This document shows positions 1 through 9,487 of a stretch of 64,000 bases of DNA, piece after piece; positions within the stretch are counted from its first letter, which is position 1; every line of letters starts with the position of its first letter. The notes beneath the pieces were generated by a model. It had not been told where the DNA came from, did not search any database, and was given only the letters and a program-made list of their open reading frames with translations. This DNA is from AP-15 sp963788085 (GTDB lineage: Bacteria; Pseudomonadota; Alphaproteobacteria; ATCC43930; CGMCC-115725): positions 62,001 through 126,000 of the forward strand of contig CAWBFS010000012.1 of NCBI GenBank assembly GCA_963788085.1, given 5' to 3'. Both the position numbers and the translations under genes were made by a program.

Positions 1-1133
1 TGATTTCATCGCGGCCACGGTACCCGAGGATCTCGGCGATTTCACCACTCTTGTGACCGGCGATGCGCCGGATATCGGCGCTCGAATAAGCCGAGAGGCC
101 GCGGCCGGCCTCGCCGCCCGACGCGGGTGCGGATAATCACCGCGTCGCCCCGCTCGAAAATGCCCTCGACCGCGACGACGCCGGCCGGCAAAAGGCTCGT
201 GCCGCGCTGCAGCGCTCTGGCTGCGCCGTCATCGACGATCACCGCGCCGGACGGATTGACCGCGCCGGCGATCCACGCCTTGCGCGCCGACCGCGGCTCG
301 CCCCGCGGCAGGAACAAGGTCGCCCTGTCGCCCGCCTCGAGGGCGGCGAGCGGCCCCGGCGCGGCCCCGCTAGTCTTCCCTTTGGCGATCAGCATGCGGC
401 AGCCGGCGCTCATCGCGATGCGGGCGGCGGCGATTTTCGTCACCATGCCGCCCGAGCTGTAGCCAGGCGGCGCCTCGCCGGCCATCGCCTCGATTTCGGG
501 CCCGATCTCGCGCACCAGCGCGAATATGCCGCGCGTCCGGGTCATTGCGCGGGTCGGCGGTGTAGAGCCCGTCGATGTCCGACAGCAGCACCAGCATGTC
601 GGCGCTCGTCATCTGCGCGACGCGCGCGGCCAGCCGGTCGTTGTCGCCAAAGCGGATCTCGGCGGTGGCGATCGTGTCGTTCTCGTTGACGACCGGAACC
701 GCGCCGAGCGCCAGCAGCTGGGCAAAGGTCGCGCGGGCGTTCAGATGGCGGCGGCGTTCTTCCGGTATCGTCCTGGGTCAGCAGGATCTGCGCGACGGTG
801 ATGCCGTGACGCGCGAGCGCCTCCTGGTAGGCGTGCGCGAGGCGGATCTGTCCGGTGGCGGCGGCGGCCTGCTTCTCCTCGAGCCGGAGCCGCCGTCCGG
901 CAAGCCCGAGATGCCGCCGTCCGACAGCGATCGCGCCCGAGGACACAAGGATCACCTCCTGGCCGCGCGATCGACAGCGGGCGACGTCATCGGCGAGCGC
1001 ATCGAGCCATGGCCGGCGCACCTCGCCGTCTTCGGCAGCCAACAGCGCCGACCCGATCTTCACAACGAGCCGCCGCGCCGCGGCGAGCGCTTGGGCAGGA
1101 GCGGGAGGAGGGCCGTGCGGTCGCTGCGCTCAC
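1..1133 (-). CDS. proB: Glutamate 5-kinase, 3' end cut by window, frameshifted
   Basis: First enzyme of proline synthesis: ATP-dependent phosphorylation of glutamate to glutamyl-5-phosphate in the cytoplasm. The N-terminal amino-acid kinase part shows VVKIGSALL, the VSSGAIAVGRRHLGL block and EEKQAAAATGQIRLAHAYQ. The LVLLSDIDGLYTADPRNDP motif follows, then SSGGMVTKIAAARIA. The last part matches a C-terminal PUA domain, with GRGLSAYSSADIRRIAGHK reading off the window edge. No single frame carries it: I place breaks near 1100, 763, 524 and 115. At 763 and 524 one surplus base (G, then T) restores the family sequence. The start is taken as a GTG whose GTGA overlaps the obgE stop codon, the usual obg-proB coupling. 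The breaks look like base-call errors, since every catalytic block survives in one frame or another. Confidence 0.88.
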
Positions 1134-2181
1134 GACGCATGAACGAGAGAGCTCGCCTCCGCCTCGGCTTTATCCTTGTCCGCCCGCTCCGCCGAGAGGG
1201 CGGTGAGCACCGCCTCCAGCAACTCCGGCTACGCCGGCGCCGGTTGCGCCAGACAGCGGATGGACCTTGGTGCCCGGGCAGGCGACCTGCTGCAGCTCGG
1301 CGGCACTTTGCGCCGATGGCCTCGGCATCGAGAGCATCGCTCTTGTTGAGCCCGACGATCTCCGGTTTCTCGGCAAGGCCGTGACCATATCGAGCGAGTT
1401 CTTCGCGGATCGTGCGGTAGGCGCCGGCGACATCGTCGAGAGTGCCGTCGACCAGGTGAAGAACGACGGCGCAGCGCTCGACATGGCCGAGAAAGCGAGT
1501 GCCGATGCCGGCGCCCTCGCTCGCCCCCTCGATCAGTCCGGGTAGATCGGCCAGGACAAATTCCTGGTCGTGCAGCCGCACGACGCCGAGCTGCGGCTTT
1601 AGGGTCGTGAAGGGATAGTCGGCGATTTTGGGCCGGGCATGGGTGACCGCGGCGAGAAAGGTCGATTTGCCGGCGTTGGGCAGGCCGACGAGACCGGCAT
1701 CCGCGATCAGCTTCAAGCGCAGCCAAACCCAGGCCTCGCGTCCCGGCCAGCCGGGATCGGCGCGGCGCGGCGCGCGATTGGTCGAGCTCTTGTAATGCGC
1801 ATTGCCGAAACCGCCGTCGCCGCCTTTCAGAAAGACGAGCCTTTCGCCGGGGCGGGTGAGGTCCGATAGCACGATCCGATTTTCCTGATCCATGATCTGG
1901 GTGCCGACCGGAACGCGCAGTACGAGATCCTCGCCGCTTGCTCCGGTGCGCTCGCGGCCGGCGCCGGGCCGGCCGTCCTGCGCGCGAAAATGCTGCCGAT
2001 ACCGGTAATCGATCAGGGTATTGAGGTTCTCGGCCGCGACAAAGACGATGTCCCCGCCTTTGCCGCCATCACCGCCGTTCGGGCCGCCGAACTCGATGAA
2101 CTTTTCGCGGCGAAAGCTCATCGCGCCGCGCCCGCCGTCACCGCTCTTCAGGTAGATCTTGCACTGATCGAGAAATTGCAT
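1130..2181 (-). CDS. obgE: Obg/CgtA GTPase, C-terminal frameshifts
   Basis: Ribosome-associated GTPase needed for 50S assembly and stress control. The first ~158 residues are the glycine-rich Obg fold (KSGDGGRGAMSFRREKF, GGDGGKGGDI). The G domain follows with G1 GLPNAGKST near residue 166, the switch region YPFTTLKPQLG, G3 DLPGL and G4 LNKSD. The frame is clean from the ATG to about 1307. There one base change breaks it, and a second near 1232 (a surplus G after GGC GTA) brings it to a stop at 1130 that overlaps the proB GTG. Obg is essential in the bacteria where it has been tested, so a truncated gene would be surprising and sequence error is the likelier explanation. It lies downstream of rplU-rpmA, the standard alphaproteobacterial order. 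Confidence 0.92.
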
Positions 2182-2268
2182 CTGACAGACTGGCCAGAAT
2201 ACGAGTTAGTCGCGAGTATGGTCCTCCCCGAAAACATGCGAACGGGAATCAAGGTTGTCGGCCTCTGT

Positions 2269-2293
2269 CCTCTCCGCCCTTTCAAGGGAGAGG
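2269..2293. repeat. Small inverted repeat between rpmA and obgE
   Basis: CCTCTCCgcCCTT and AAGGGAGAGG pair into a hairpin with a two-base bulge and a two-base loop, inside the 201-base gap between rpmA and obgE. There is no T tract on the minus strand, so an intrinsic terminator is not well supported. It resembles the CTCTCCC-type intergenic palindromes at 17623 and 39829. Confidence 0.4.
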
Positions 2294-2382
2294 GAGATTT
2301 GGCAGCCCGCCAATGCATTCGAATGCCGAGCGCGAAGGGACAGCCGGCCGCTCCCCTTTGGCTCCGCCGCTTCGGGGAACGG

Positions 2383-2664
2383 CTATTCGGCGGCGTCGGC
2401 CGGCGGCGGCGCGGGAGGTACGACCGAAACATAGGTCCGCCCGGCCAGCCCCGTGTGAAACTTGACCGCGCCTTCTGAAGTCGCGAACAGCGTGTGGTCG
2501 CGGCCGATCCCGACATGCGCGCCGGGATGGAATTTGGTGCCGCGCTGCCGCACGATGATATTGCCGGGAATGACGATCTGGCCGCCGAATTTCTTGACGC
2601 CTAGCCGCCGGCCGGCGCTGTCGCGCCCGTTGCGCGACGAACCGCCCGCTTTCTTATGTGCCAT
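2383..2664 (-). CDS. rpmA: 50S ribosomal protein L27
   Basis: Component of the large ribosomal subunit near the peptidyl-transferase centre. The 93-residue product begins MAHKKAGGSSRNGRDS and continues with RRLGVKKFGGQ and RQRGTKFHPG, all diagnostic of L27. The C-terminal tail is alanine/proline rich (PPAPPPADAAE). The ATG at 2664 has a strong AAGGAG Shine-Dalgarno sequence just upstream. The start overlaps the end of rplU by 11 bases, so the two are translationally coupled. The reading frame extends further upstream, but that part only shadows rplU. Confidence 0.97.
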   Translation of the reverse strand: MAHKKAGGSSRNGRDSAGRRLGVKKFGGQIVIPGNIIVRQRGTKFHPGAHVGIGRDHTLFATSEGAVKFHTGLAGRTYVSVVPPAPPPADAAE

Positions 2665-3016
2665 CTGCTGCTCCTTGCTCGGGCTCCGACCCCGCCGCGC
2701 CGTCCGTACTTCTGATATCGGTGATGCGCAACACGGTCTGCTGCTGGCGATGCCCTTTCTTGCGCCGGTAATTGTGCCGCCGCTTCTTCTTGAAGACGAT
2801 GATCTTGGCCGCCCGGGTCTGCTCGACGACGGTGGCGCTGACCGATGCGCCGTCGAGAAGCGGAGTGCCGGTCGCAACCTCGGCCCCTTCGCCGATCATC
2901 AGCACCTCGCCGAGCTCGATCACGGTGCCCGGCTCGGCCGCGAGCCGTTCGACCGAGATGACGTCGTCCTTGGCGACTTTGTACTGTTTGCCGCCGGTCC
3001 GGATGACTGCGAACAT
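2654..3016 (-). CDS. rplU: 50S ribosomal protein L21
   Basis: Large-subunit ribosomal protein that binds 23S rRNA. It begins MFAVIRTGGKQYKV and contains the basic block KIIVFKKKRRHNYRRKKGHRQ. The length is 120 residues; the L21 core is about 100, and the remaining ~20 residues are an acidic/glycine-rich extension (AAGSEPEQGAADGT) that runs into rpmA. Part of that tail could reflect a late frame change, but longer L21 proteins are common in Alphaproteobacteria. It is the first gene of the minus-strand operon rplU-rpmA-obgE-proB. The 229-base gap to maeB must hold its promoter, but I see no clear -35/-10 pair. Confidence 0.97.
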   Translation of the reverse strand: MFAVIRTGGKQYKVAKDDVISVERLAAEPGTVIELGEVLMIGEGAEVATGTPLLDGASVSATVVEQTRAAKIIVFKKKRRHNYRRKKGHRQQQTVLRITDIRSTDGAAGSEPEQGAADGT

Positions 3017-3245
3017 GATACCCGCCGATTTAACCTGCCGTACACCCGACCCAACTGGAATGGCACGCGTGCGCGACCGGACCGGGCCAACCCCGTCCGC
3101 GAGCCGCGCAATATAGGTCCGCGACTCGGACTGTCAACCATCTCCCAGCGCGGCTTTGACGGCACATGAGGCGGTCTCTAGACTGAACCGCGGCAAGAGG
3201 AGGCCGGCATAAGCCGGACCTCATTGACGAGGAGCGTCCAGGGGT

Positions 3246-5513
3246 ATGGACACCGGCATCATTGGCGCAAGCGAAGACGAGGCCCTGCAGTTCCACGCCG
3301 GCGGGCGTCCGGGAAAGCTGTCGATCGCGCCGACCAAACCCCTGACAACGCAGCGAGATCTGACGCTCGCTTATTCTCCCGGTGTGGCGTTCCCGTGTCT
3401 GCACATCCAACGCCAGCCCGGCACCGCCTTCGACTACACCTCGAAGGGCAATTTCGTCGCGGTGATATCGAACGGCACCGCGGTTTTGGGGCTCGGGGAT
3501 CTCGGCGCGCTCGCGGCGAAGCCGGTCATGGAGGGCAAATGCGCGTTGTTCAAGCGCTTTGCCGATATCGACGCGATCGATCTCGAAATCGATACCCGCG
3601 ATGTCGACGAGTTCGTCAATTGCGTGCGTTTTCTTCACCCGGCTTTCGGCGGCATCAACCTCGAGGACATCAAGGCGCCGGAATGCTTCATCATCGAAGA
3701 GCGGCTGCGCGAGCTCCTCGACATTCCGGTGTTTCACGACGACCAGCACGGCACGGCGATCATCGCCGCGGCCGGTCTGATCAACGCGCTGCACCTCACC
3801 GGCCGCGAGCTCCACACGACGAGAATGGTGGTCAATGGCGCCGGCGCCGCGTCGATCGCCTGCGTCGAGCTGTTGAAGACGATGGGATTGCCGTCCGAGA
3901 ATGTCGTGCTGTGCGACACGCGAGGCGTCATCTACCACGGTCGCACGGAGGGCATGAACCAATGGAAATCGGCCCATGCGGCCGAGACGAAGGCGCGCAC
4001 TCTGGCCGAGGCGATCGAGGGAACAGACGCCTTCTTCGGCCTCTCCGCCAAGGGGGCGGTCGACCAGCCGATGGTCCGCTCAATGGCCGACAAGCCGATC
4101 ATTTTCGCGATGGCCAACCCCGATCCGGAGATCACCCCCGAGGAAGTGCGGGCGGTGCGTTCCGACGCGATCATCGCCACCGGGCGCTCCGATTATCCCA
4201 ACCAGGTCAACAATGTTCTGGGGTTTCCGTACATCTTTCGCGGCGCCCTCGACGTGCGCGCTTCGACGATCAACGATGCGATGAAGATCGCGGCAGCCGA
4301 AGCATTGGCCGAACTCGCGCGCGAGGATGTGCCCGACGAGGTTGCCGCAGCCTATTCCGGCGAGCGCCTGCTATACGGGCCCGACTACATCATTCCGGCG
4401 CCGTTCGATCCACGGTTGATCTGGGCGGTGCCGTCGGCGGTCGCCAAGGCGGCCATGGATTCCGCCGTGGCGCGCAAGCCGATTCTCGATATGGGCGCCT
4501 ACAAACGCAGTCTGCGTGCGCGCCTCGACCCGACCGCCGCGGGGCTCGAGCTGATCTTCGAACGCGTGCGCGCCGCGCCCAAGCGCGTCGTCTTTGCCGA
4601 GGGCGAAGAGGAGAAGACGATCCGCGCCGCGCTGCTGTTCGCTGAAAGCGGTTATGGCACTCCGGTGCTGGTGGGCCGCGAGGAACGGATCAAATCGACA
4701 ATGTCGGCTATGGGTTTGACCTCGCCGCAAGGCCTCGAGTTTCACAATGCGAGACTGTCGCACCACAACAAGCGGTACACCGACTTTCTCTATGCCCGCC
4801 AGCAGCGCCAAGGGATGCTGTACCGCGACTGTCAGCGCCTGGTGAACCAGGATCGCAATGCCTTTGCCGCCTGCATGGTCGCCTGCGGCGATGCCGACGC
4901 GATGGTGACCGGGGTCACCCGCAACTCCTTCGATGCGCTAGACGAGATTTCGCGGGTCATTGCGGTCGAGCCCGGGTCTGTGCTGTTTGGCCTGACCGTG
5001 CTGCTCGCGCGCGAGCGCACCGTTCTGCTCGCCGACACGCTCGTCCATGAGGCGCCGAGCTCGGCCCAGCTCGCCGACATCGCGATACAGGCGGCAGCCA
5101 AAGCACACGAGCTCGGCCTCGATCCGCGGGTGGCGTTGTTGTCGTATTCGAATTTCGGCAATCCGATGGGCACGGACGGCGAGCGCGTACGCGACGCCGT
5201 GGCGCTGCTCGACCGGCGGGGCGTCGGGTTCGAATACGACGGCGAGATGAGCGCCGACGTCGCTCTCAACGAGCGCCTGATGCGTCAGCTCTATCCATTC
5301 TGCCGGCTCGGCGGCCCGGCCAACATTCTCGTGATGCCCGAACTGCACAGCGCAAATATCGCGGCAAAGCTGCTGCCCGAGCTCGGCGGAGGGACGGCTG
5401 TCGGCCCGCTCCTCCTCGGGCTTTCGCACCCCGTCCAGATCGCCAATATGGGGGCGACGGTGTCCGACCTCGTCAATCTCGCCGCCCTCTCGGCGCACGA
5501 CGCGATCCGCTGA
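3246..5513 (+). CDS. maeB: NADP-dependent malic enzyme with C-terminal phosphotransacetylase-like domain
   Basis: Oxidative decarboxylation of malate to pyruvate with NADP reduction, feeding pyruvate and NADPH in the cytoplasm. The 755 residues match the long MaeB class. Residues ~1-430 hold the malic enzyme fold (LAYSPGVAFPCLHI, the metal and substrate region EDIKAPECFIIEERLR, FHDDQHGTA, NADP-binding GAGAAS). Residues ~430-755 are a phosphate acetyltransferase-like domain that is regulatory rather than catalytic in this family (VVFAEGEEEKTIRAA, LVHEAPSSAQLADIA, SYSNFGNPMGTD, MPELHSANIA). The frame is intact. The ATG at 3246 has AGGAGCG about 11 bases upstream. It is transcribed away from rplU and ends 11 bases before phoR, so phoR could be cotranscribed. 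Confidence 0.95.
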   Translation: MDTGIIGASEDEALQFHAGGRPGKLSIAPTKPLTTQRDLTLAYSPGVAFPCLHIQRQPGTAFDYTSKGNFVAVISNGTAVLGLGDLGALAAKPVMEGKCALFKRFADIDAIDLEIDTRDVDEFVNCVRFLHPAFGGINLEDIKAPECFIIEERLRELLDIPVFHDDQHGTAIIAAAGLINALHLTGRELHTTRMVVNGAGAASIACVELLKTMGLPSENVVLCDTRGVIYHGRTEGMNQWKSAHAAETKARTLAEAIEGTDAFFGLSAKGAVDQPMVRSMADKPIIFAMANPDPEITPEEVRAVRSDAIIATGRSDYPNQVNNVLGFPYIFRGALDVRASTINDAMKIAAAEALAELAREDVPDEVAAAYSGERLLYGPDYIIPAPFDPRLIWAVPSAVAKAAMDSAVARKPILDMGAYKRSLRARLDPTAAGLELIFERVRAAPKRVVFAEGEEEKTIRAALLFAESGYGTPVLVGREERIKSTMSAMGLTSPQGLEFHNARLSHHNKRYTDFLYARQQRQGMLYRDCQRLVNQDRNAFAACMVACGDADAMVTGVTRNSFDALDEISRVIAVEPGSVLFGLTVLLARERTVLLADTLVHEAPSSAQLADIAIQAAAKAHELGLDPRVALLSYSNFGNPMGTDGERVRDAVALLDRRGVGFEYDGEMSADVALNERLMRQLYPFCRLGGPANILVMPELHSANIAAKLLPELGGGTAVGPLLLGLSHPVQIANMGATVSDLVNLAALSAHDAIR

Positions 5514-5524
5514 TCGCGAAATCG

Positions 5525-7003
5525 ATGCTCCGCCGCCGAGGCGATTGGGGCCGCAGGTGGGTCATCGCAGGGCGGCCGCGAAGCCTCCATCGCTCGGCCG
5601 CGCTGGCGTCTGCGGTCTCTGCTCCGAGCCTGATCGTTTTCGCTGTGCTTGTCGGATGGGGCCTGGTTCCGGTCCAGGCAGCGGTGATCTCATTCGCTCT
5701 CCTATGGTTGTCAGCGGTGCTTATCGTCGGCCGCTCGGTCGCGGACCTGGCCGTCGTCCGCGACGCTATCGACCGCCTCGGCCCGGACGAGAATGGCGAG
5801 ACCGTTGCACGGCAGTTGGCTCGCGGGCTCGCTCCGCTGGCGCGCGAGATGTGGCTTGCGATCGCCAGGGTCGCCCGGCTGTGGCGCGAACGCATCCGTG
5901 TCGCCGACGAGAAGCTGGCGGCTGCGGAGGCGGTCATTGCGGCGGTGCCGGACCCGCTGATCCTGCTCGACGAAAGGCGGCGGATTGTGCGCGCCAATAC
6001 ACAAGCGGCGGCATTCATCGGTGTGACCCCCGAGCCGCGCGATCTTGCTGCCGTGTTGCGTAACCCCGCGGTGCTGGCTGCAGCGGACGCGGTCTTGCGC
6101 GGCGAAAGGGCTCGGGTAATCGACTTTTCCCTGACGGTTCCGGTCGAGCGCCAGCTGCGCGCGCGTTTTGCCCGCATCGACCATCCGTCGCCCGACGGCG
6201 CAGTCGCGGTATTGGGCCTGCATGACATCACGGAGTTGAAGCGGGCCGAGCAGATGCGGGCCGACTTCATCGCCAATGCGAGCCACGAACTGCGCACCCC
6301 GCTTGCCACGTTGATCGGTTTTATCGAGACGTTGTGCGGACCCGCGCGCGACGATGCGGAGGCGCGCGAGAGATTCCTCGCGATCATGCACGGGCAAGCC
6401 TCCCGCATGGCCCGGCTGGTCGAGGACCTGATGTCGCTGTCCCGGATCGAGTTGAACGAGCATGTGATGCCGAAGGACCGGGTCGCGCTGGGCCCCTTGC
6501 TTCACCAGATCTCCGAAACCTTGGAGCTGCGGGCCGGCGAACGCGATATGACCATCCGACTGGAGCTGCCCCCTGAGCTCCCCGACGTGCTCGGCGATCG
6601 CGACGAACTCGCCCAGGTCTTCCAAAACCTCATCGACAACGCAATTAAATACGGCCGCGCCGGGTGCGAGATCCAGATCCGGGCCGCGACCTGTTCCCGG
6701 CCAACCCGGGAGGGCAGCGGTTCGAGGAACGCAGTGGTCTCCGTCGCCGTGCGCGATCAAGGCGAGGGCATACCACGCGAGCACCTACCCCGGCTGACCG
6801 AGCGCTTCTATCGGGTCGACACGGCGCGCTCCCGCGAAATGGGTGGCACCGGGCTCGGCTTGGCTATCGTCAAGCACATCCTCAACCACCATCGCGGATT
6901 CCTCGAAGTCGAGAGCACGCCTGGGGTCGGATCCGTCTTCACGGTGTTCTTGCGGCCCCACCCGGCCGCACCACCGGCTCCGTGCTCAGACGACGCATCC
7001 TGA
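5525..7003 (+). CDS. phoR: Phosphate regulon sensor histidine kinase PhoR
   Basis: Membrane sensor kinase that phosphorylates PhoB when phosphate is scarce, under control of the Pst transporter and PhoU. The 492 residues begin with two membrane segments (about 24-41 and 44-66), followed by a linker and PAS domain (~120-225, ILLDERRRIVRANTQA). The HisKA box is ADFIANASHELRTPLATL with phospho-acceptor His254. The ATPase domain has N box VFQNLIDNAIKYG, the G1 region VRDQGEGIP, the F box and the G2 box GGTGLGLAIVKHIL. It is followed by pst and phoU-phoB on the same strand, the common alphaproteobacterial order. The frame is intact and all kinase boxes are present. Confidence 0.93.
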   Translation: MLRRRGDWGRRWVIAGRPRSLHRSAALASAVSAPSLIVFAVLVGWGLVPVQAAVISFALLWLSAVLIVGRSVADLAVVRDAIDRLGPDENGETVARQLARGLAPLAREMWLAIARVARLWRERIRVADEKLAAAEAVIAAVPDPLILLDERRRIVRANTQAAAFIGVTPEPRDLAAVLRNPAVLAAADAVLRGERARVIDFSLTVPVERQLRARFARIDHPSPDGAVAVLGLHDITELKRAEQMRADFIANASHELRTPLATLIGFIETLCGPARDDAEARERFLAIMHGQASRMARLVEDLMSLSRIELNEHVMPKDRVALGPLLHQISETLELRAGERDMTIRLELPPELPDVLGDRDELAQVFQNLIDNAIKYGRAGCEIQIRAATCSRPTREGSGSRNAVVSVAVRDQGEGIPREHLPRLTERFYRVDTARSREMGGTGLGLAIVKHILNHHRGFLEVESTPGVGSVFTVFLRPHPAAPPAPCSDDAS

Positions 7004-7396
7004 ACAAACTGTCGACGGCCCCATCAGGGGAACCCAATCTTTTGCCTGTTCCTCCTGTTTTATCTGGTCGAGCATCGGCAACTCCTTCAACCGCAATCCT
7101 GCACCACTCACTGGTGCTGCAGGATATCGTGCGAATATGGCAATTGAGTGATAATCTACGTCAGAAAACTCCAAAATCTCGGCGCAGAACCGCAACTTAG
7201 GCTTGCGTCGCCTTGCCGCCCAGGTGCGCAAGGTCCAGTGATTTAATTTCCAGTTGCCGTCTGGTTCCGCGGGAGGCGCTCGCTTTGGCCCTTGTCACGA
7301 AAATGCAACAAAAGTGTCCTAAAAGATGTGGAGTGCGCCGTTAAGAAAGTCGCGACCCTCTCGGGTCAGCCTTCCTGGCTGTCGATGGAGAAAACC
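7004..7396. other. 393-base intergenic region upstream of pstS
   Basis: No gene is supported here. It separates phoR from pstS and becomes A/T-richer near 7230-7330. It holds the Pho-box-like site at 7292-7309 and the Shine-Dalgarno-like GGAG at 7387. Short frames on both strands have no family resemblance. Confidence 0.5.
7292..7309 (+). promoter_or_regulatory. Candidate Pho box upstream of pstS
   Basis: TTGTCAC at 7292 and ATGCAAC at 7303 are direct half-sites spaced by exactly 11 bases with an A-rich spacer (GAAA). That is the geometry of the PhoB box (CTGTCAT/C repeated every 11 bases). The first half matches 5 to 6 of 7 positions and the second about 4 of 7. The site lies about 88 bases before the pstS start, where a PhoB operator is expected. 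Confidence 0.4.
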
Positions 7397-8446
7397 GTGA
7401 ACGCTTTTCGCATCGCACTCTTTGGGCTGGCCGGCGCCGCCGCGATCGGCCTTGCTGCGCAGGCGGCCGAAATTTCCGGTGCCGGCGCCACCTTTCCTTA
7501 CCCGATCTACGCGAAATGGGCGGAGGCCTACGCGGCCAAGACGGGCGTAAAGTTGAATTACCAGTCGATCGGTTCGGGCGGCGGCATTGCGCAGATCAAT
7601 GCGAGAACGGTCGATTTCGGCGCTTCGGACATGCCGTTGAAGCCGGACGAGCTCGAGAAGAACGGTCTCACCCAGTTTCCGCCGGTGATCGGCGGCGAGG
7701 TGATGGTCGTCAATCTGCCGGGCGTCCAGCCGGGCCAGATGACGCTCGACGGCCCGACAATCGCCAACATCTATCTGGGAAAGATCGCCAAATGGAGTGA
7801 TCCGGCGATCGCCAAGCTCAATCCCGGCATGAAGCTGCCGGACACGGCGATCGCCGTGGTCCACCGCTCCGACGGCTCCGGCACCACCTTCATCTTTACC
7901 GACTATCTCTCCAAGGTTAGCCCGGAATGGAAGGACAAGGTCAGCGAGGGCACGTCTGTCCAATGGCCGGTCGGGCTCGGCGGCAAGGGAAATGAGGGCG
8001 TTGCGGCGCTGACGTCGCGAACGGCGGGCGCCATCGGTTACGTCGAATACGCCTATGCGCTGCAGAACAAAATGATCCACACCAAGCTCATCAATCACGA
8101 TGGCGCGTCATTGGAGCCCGGTATCGAGGTCTTCCAGGCAGCCGCGGCCAACGCGGATTGGAAGAGCGCGCCCGGGTTTTATCTGATCCTTACCAACCAA
8201 CCCGGCAAGGAAACTTGGCCGATTACCGGTGCGACCTTCATTTTGATGCACAAAAAGCAGGATCAGCCCGATCGTGCGAAAGAGGTGCTGAAGTTCTTCG
8301 ATTGGGCCTACAAGAACGGTGCCCAAATGGCGGAGTCGCTCGACTATGTCCCGATGCCGCAAAACGCCGTCGCGATCTTCGAAGACAGCTGGAAGCAGAT
8401 CGTCGGAGCCGATGGCAAGGCGGTGTGGGACGGTCATTCATCGTGA
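7397..8446 (+). CDS. pstS: Phosphate ABC transporter, periplasmic phosphate-binding protein
   Basis: Binds phosphate in the periplasm and hands it to PstCA. A signal peptide (FRIALFGLAGAAAIGLAAQA) precedes the mature start AEISGAGATFPYPIYAKW. Typical PstS blocks follow: YQSIGSGGGIAQI, DFGASDMPL, VVHRSDGSGTTFIFTDYL, WPVGLGGKGNEGVA and GAIGYVEYAYA. I prefer the GTG at 7397 because GGAG sits seven bases upstream. An in-frame ATG at 7385 would add four residues, and the frame stays open to 7292, which would destroy the signal peptide. The gene is intact at about 349 residues. It is first in pstSCAB-phoU-phoB, behind the candidate Pho box. Confidence 0.95.
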   Translation: MNAFRIALFGLAGAAAIGLAAQAAEISGAGATFPYPIYAKWAEAYAAKTGVKLNYQSIGSGGGIAQINARTVDFGASDMPLKPDELEKNGLTQFPPVIGGEVMVVNLPGVQPGQMTLDGPTIANIYLGKIAKWSDPAIAKLNPGMKLPDTAIAVVHRSDGSGTTFIFTDYLSKVSPEWKDKVSEGTSVQWPVGLGGKGNEGVAALTSRTAGAIGYVEYAYALQNKMIHTKLINHDGASLEPGIEVFQAAAANADWKSAPGFYLILTNQPGKETWPITGATFILMHKKQDQPDRAKEVLKFFDWAYKNGAQMAESLDYVPMPQNAVAIFEDSWKQIVGADGKAVWDGHSS

Positions 8447-8508
8447 TGTGCGGGTGGGAGGCCTCGCGCCTCCCGCTCTCCCCTCGTTGACAATTTGGGT
8501 GACGCCTC

Positions 8509-9483
8509 GTGGCGGCTGAGACGGCAGTCGCTGGTAGCGTAGCGGCCTCGGGCCGGCGCGGTGGTGTGGTCGGCGACGTGGTGTTCCGGTCGCTGACCTT
8601 TCTGTTTGCGCTGCTGGTTCTGCTGATCCTCGGCGGCGTCATCGTTGCGCTGGGCCATGGGGCGCTGCCGGCCTTCGCGAACTTTTGGCCTCTCCTTCAT
8701 CGTCACCGAGGTCTGGAACCCGGTCACCGAAAAGTTCGGAGCGCTCGCCCCGATCTACGGAACGCTCGTGACCTCCGCCATTGCCATGCTGGTCGGCATT
8801 CCGGTGGCTTTCGGGGTGGCGCTGTTCATCACCGAGATTTGCCCGCTCTGGTTGAAACGGCCGCTCGCCACGATGATCGAGCTGTTGGCGGCAATTCCAA
8901 GCATCATTTACGGCATCTGGGGACTGTTTGTATTCGCGCCTTTCGTCCAGGAGTATATCGAACCGGCGATCATCGATACGTTCGGGCAGATCCCAGGGAT
9001 TGGCGCGCTGTTCGCCGGTCCGCCGCTCGGCATCGGCGTGCTGACGGCCGGCTTCATCCTCGCGATCATGGTGTTGCCGTTCATCTCGTCGATCATGCGC
9101 GACGTGTTCGAGACCGTGCCGGCGATGTTGAAGGAAAGCGCCTACGGTCTGGGCGCCACGCGCACTGAGGTCGTCTGGCGGGTTGTCCTGCCCTTCACCC
9201 GCATCGGCGTCATCGGCGGCATCATGCTCGGTCTCGGCCGGGCGCTCGGCGAGACGATGGCCGTCACCTTCGTCATCGGCAACGCGCATAGCATCAGCGC
9301 CTCGATCCTGCAGCCGGGAACCACGATATCGGCGTCTCTGGCGAACGAATTCACCGAGGCCGTCGGCGATCTCTATCTGTCGTCGCTGATCGCGCTCGGT
9401 TTCATCCTGTTCGTCATCACGTTCATCGTGCTGGCAATCGCAAAGTTGATGTTGCTGCGGCTGCAAAAGCAGGCAGGAGCTGA
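8509..9483 (+). CDS. pstC: Phosphate ABC transporter permease PstC, frameshifted
   Basis: Inner-membrane subunit of the phosphate importer. It starts at GTG 8509 with a short cytoplasmic segment and a first helix (SLTFLFALLVLLILGGVIVALG). The frame breaks near 8685 in an A-A-C-T-T-T-T stretch and resumes with FGLSFIVTEVWNPV. The permease core follows, with IPSIIYGIWGLFVF and the ABC-interacting EAA-like loop KESAYGLGATRTEVVWRVVLP. In the given sequence there is no stop before pstA: the frame runs through into it. A TGA at 9481, one base out of phase, is the most likely original end, so a second indel near the C-terminus is suspected. Confidence 0.88.
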
Positions 9484-9487
9484 TGCC

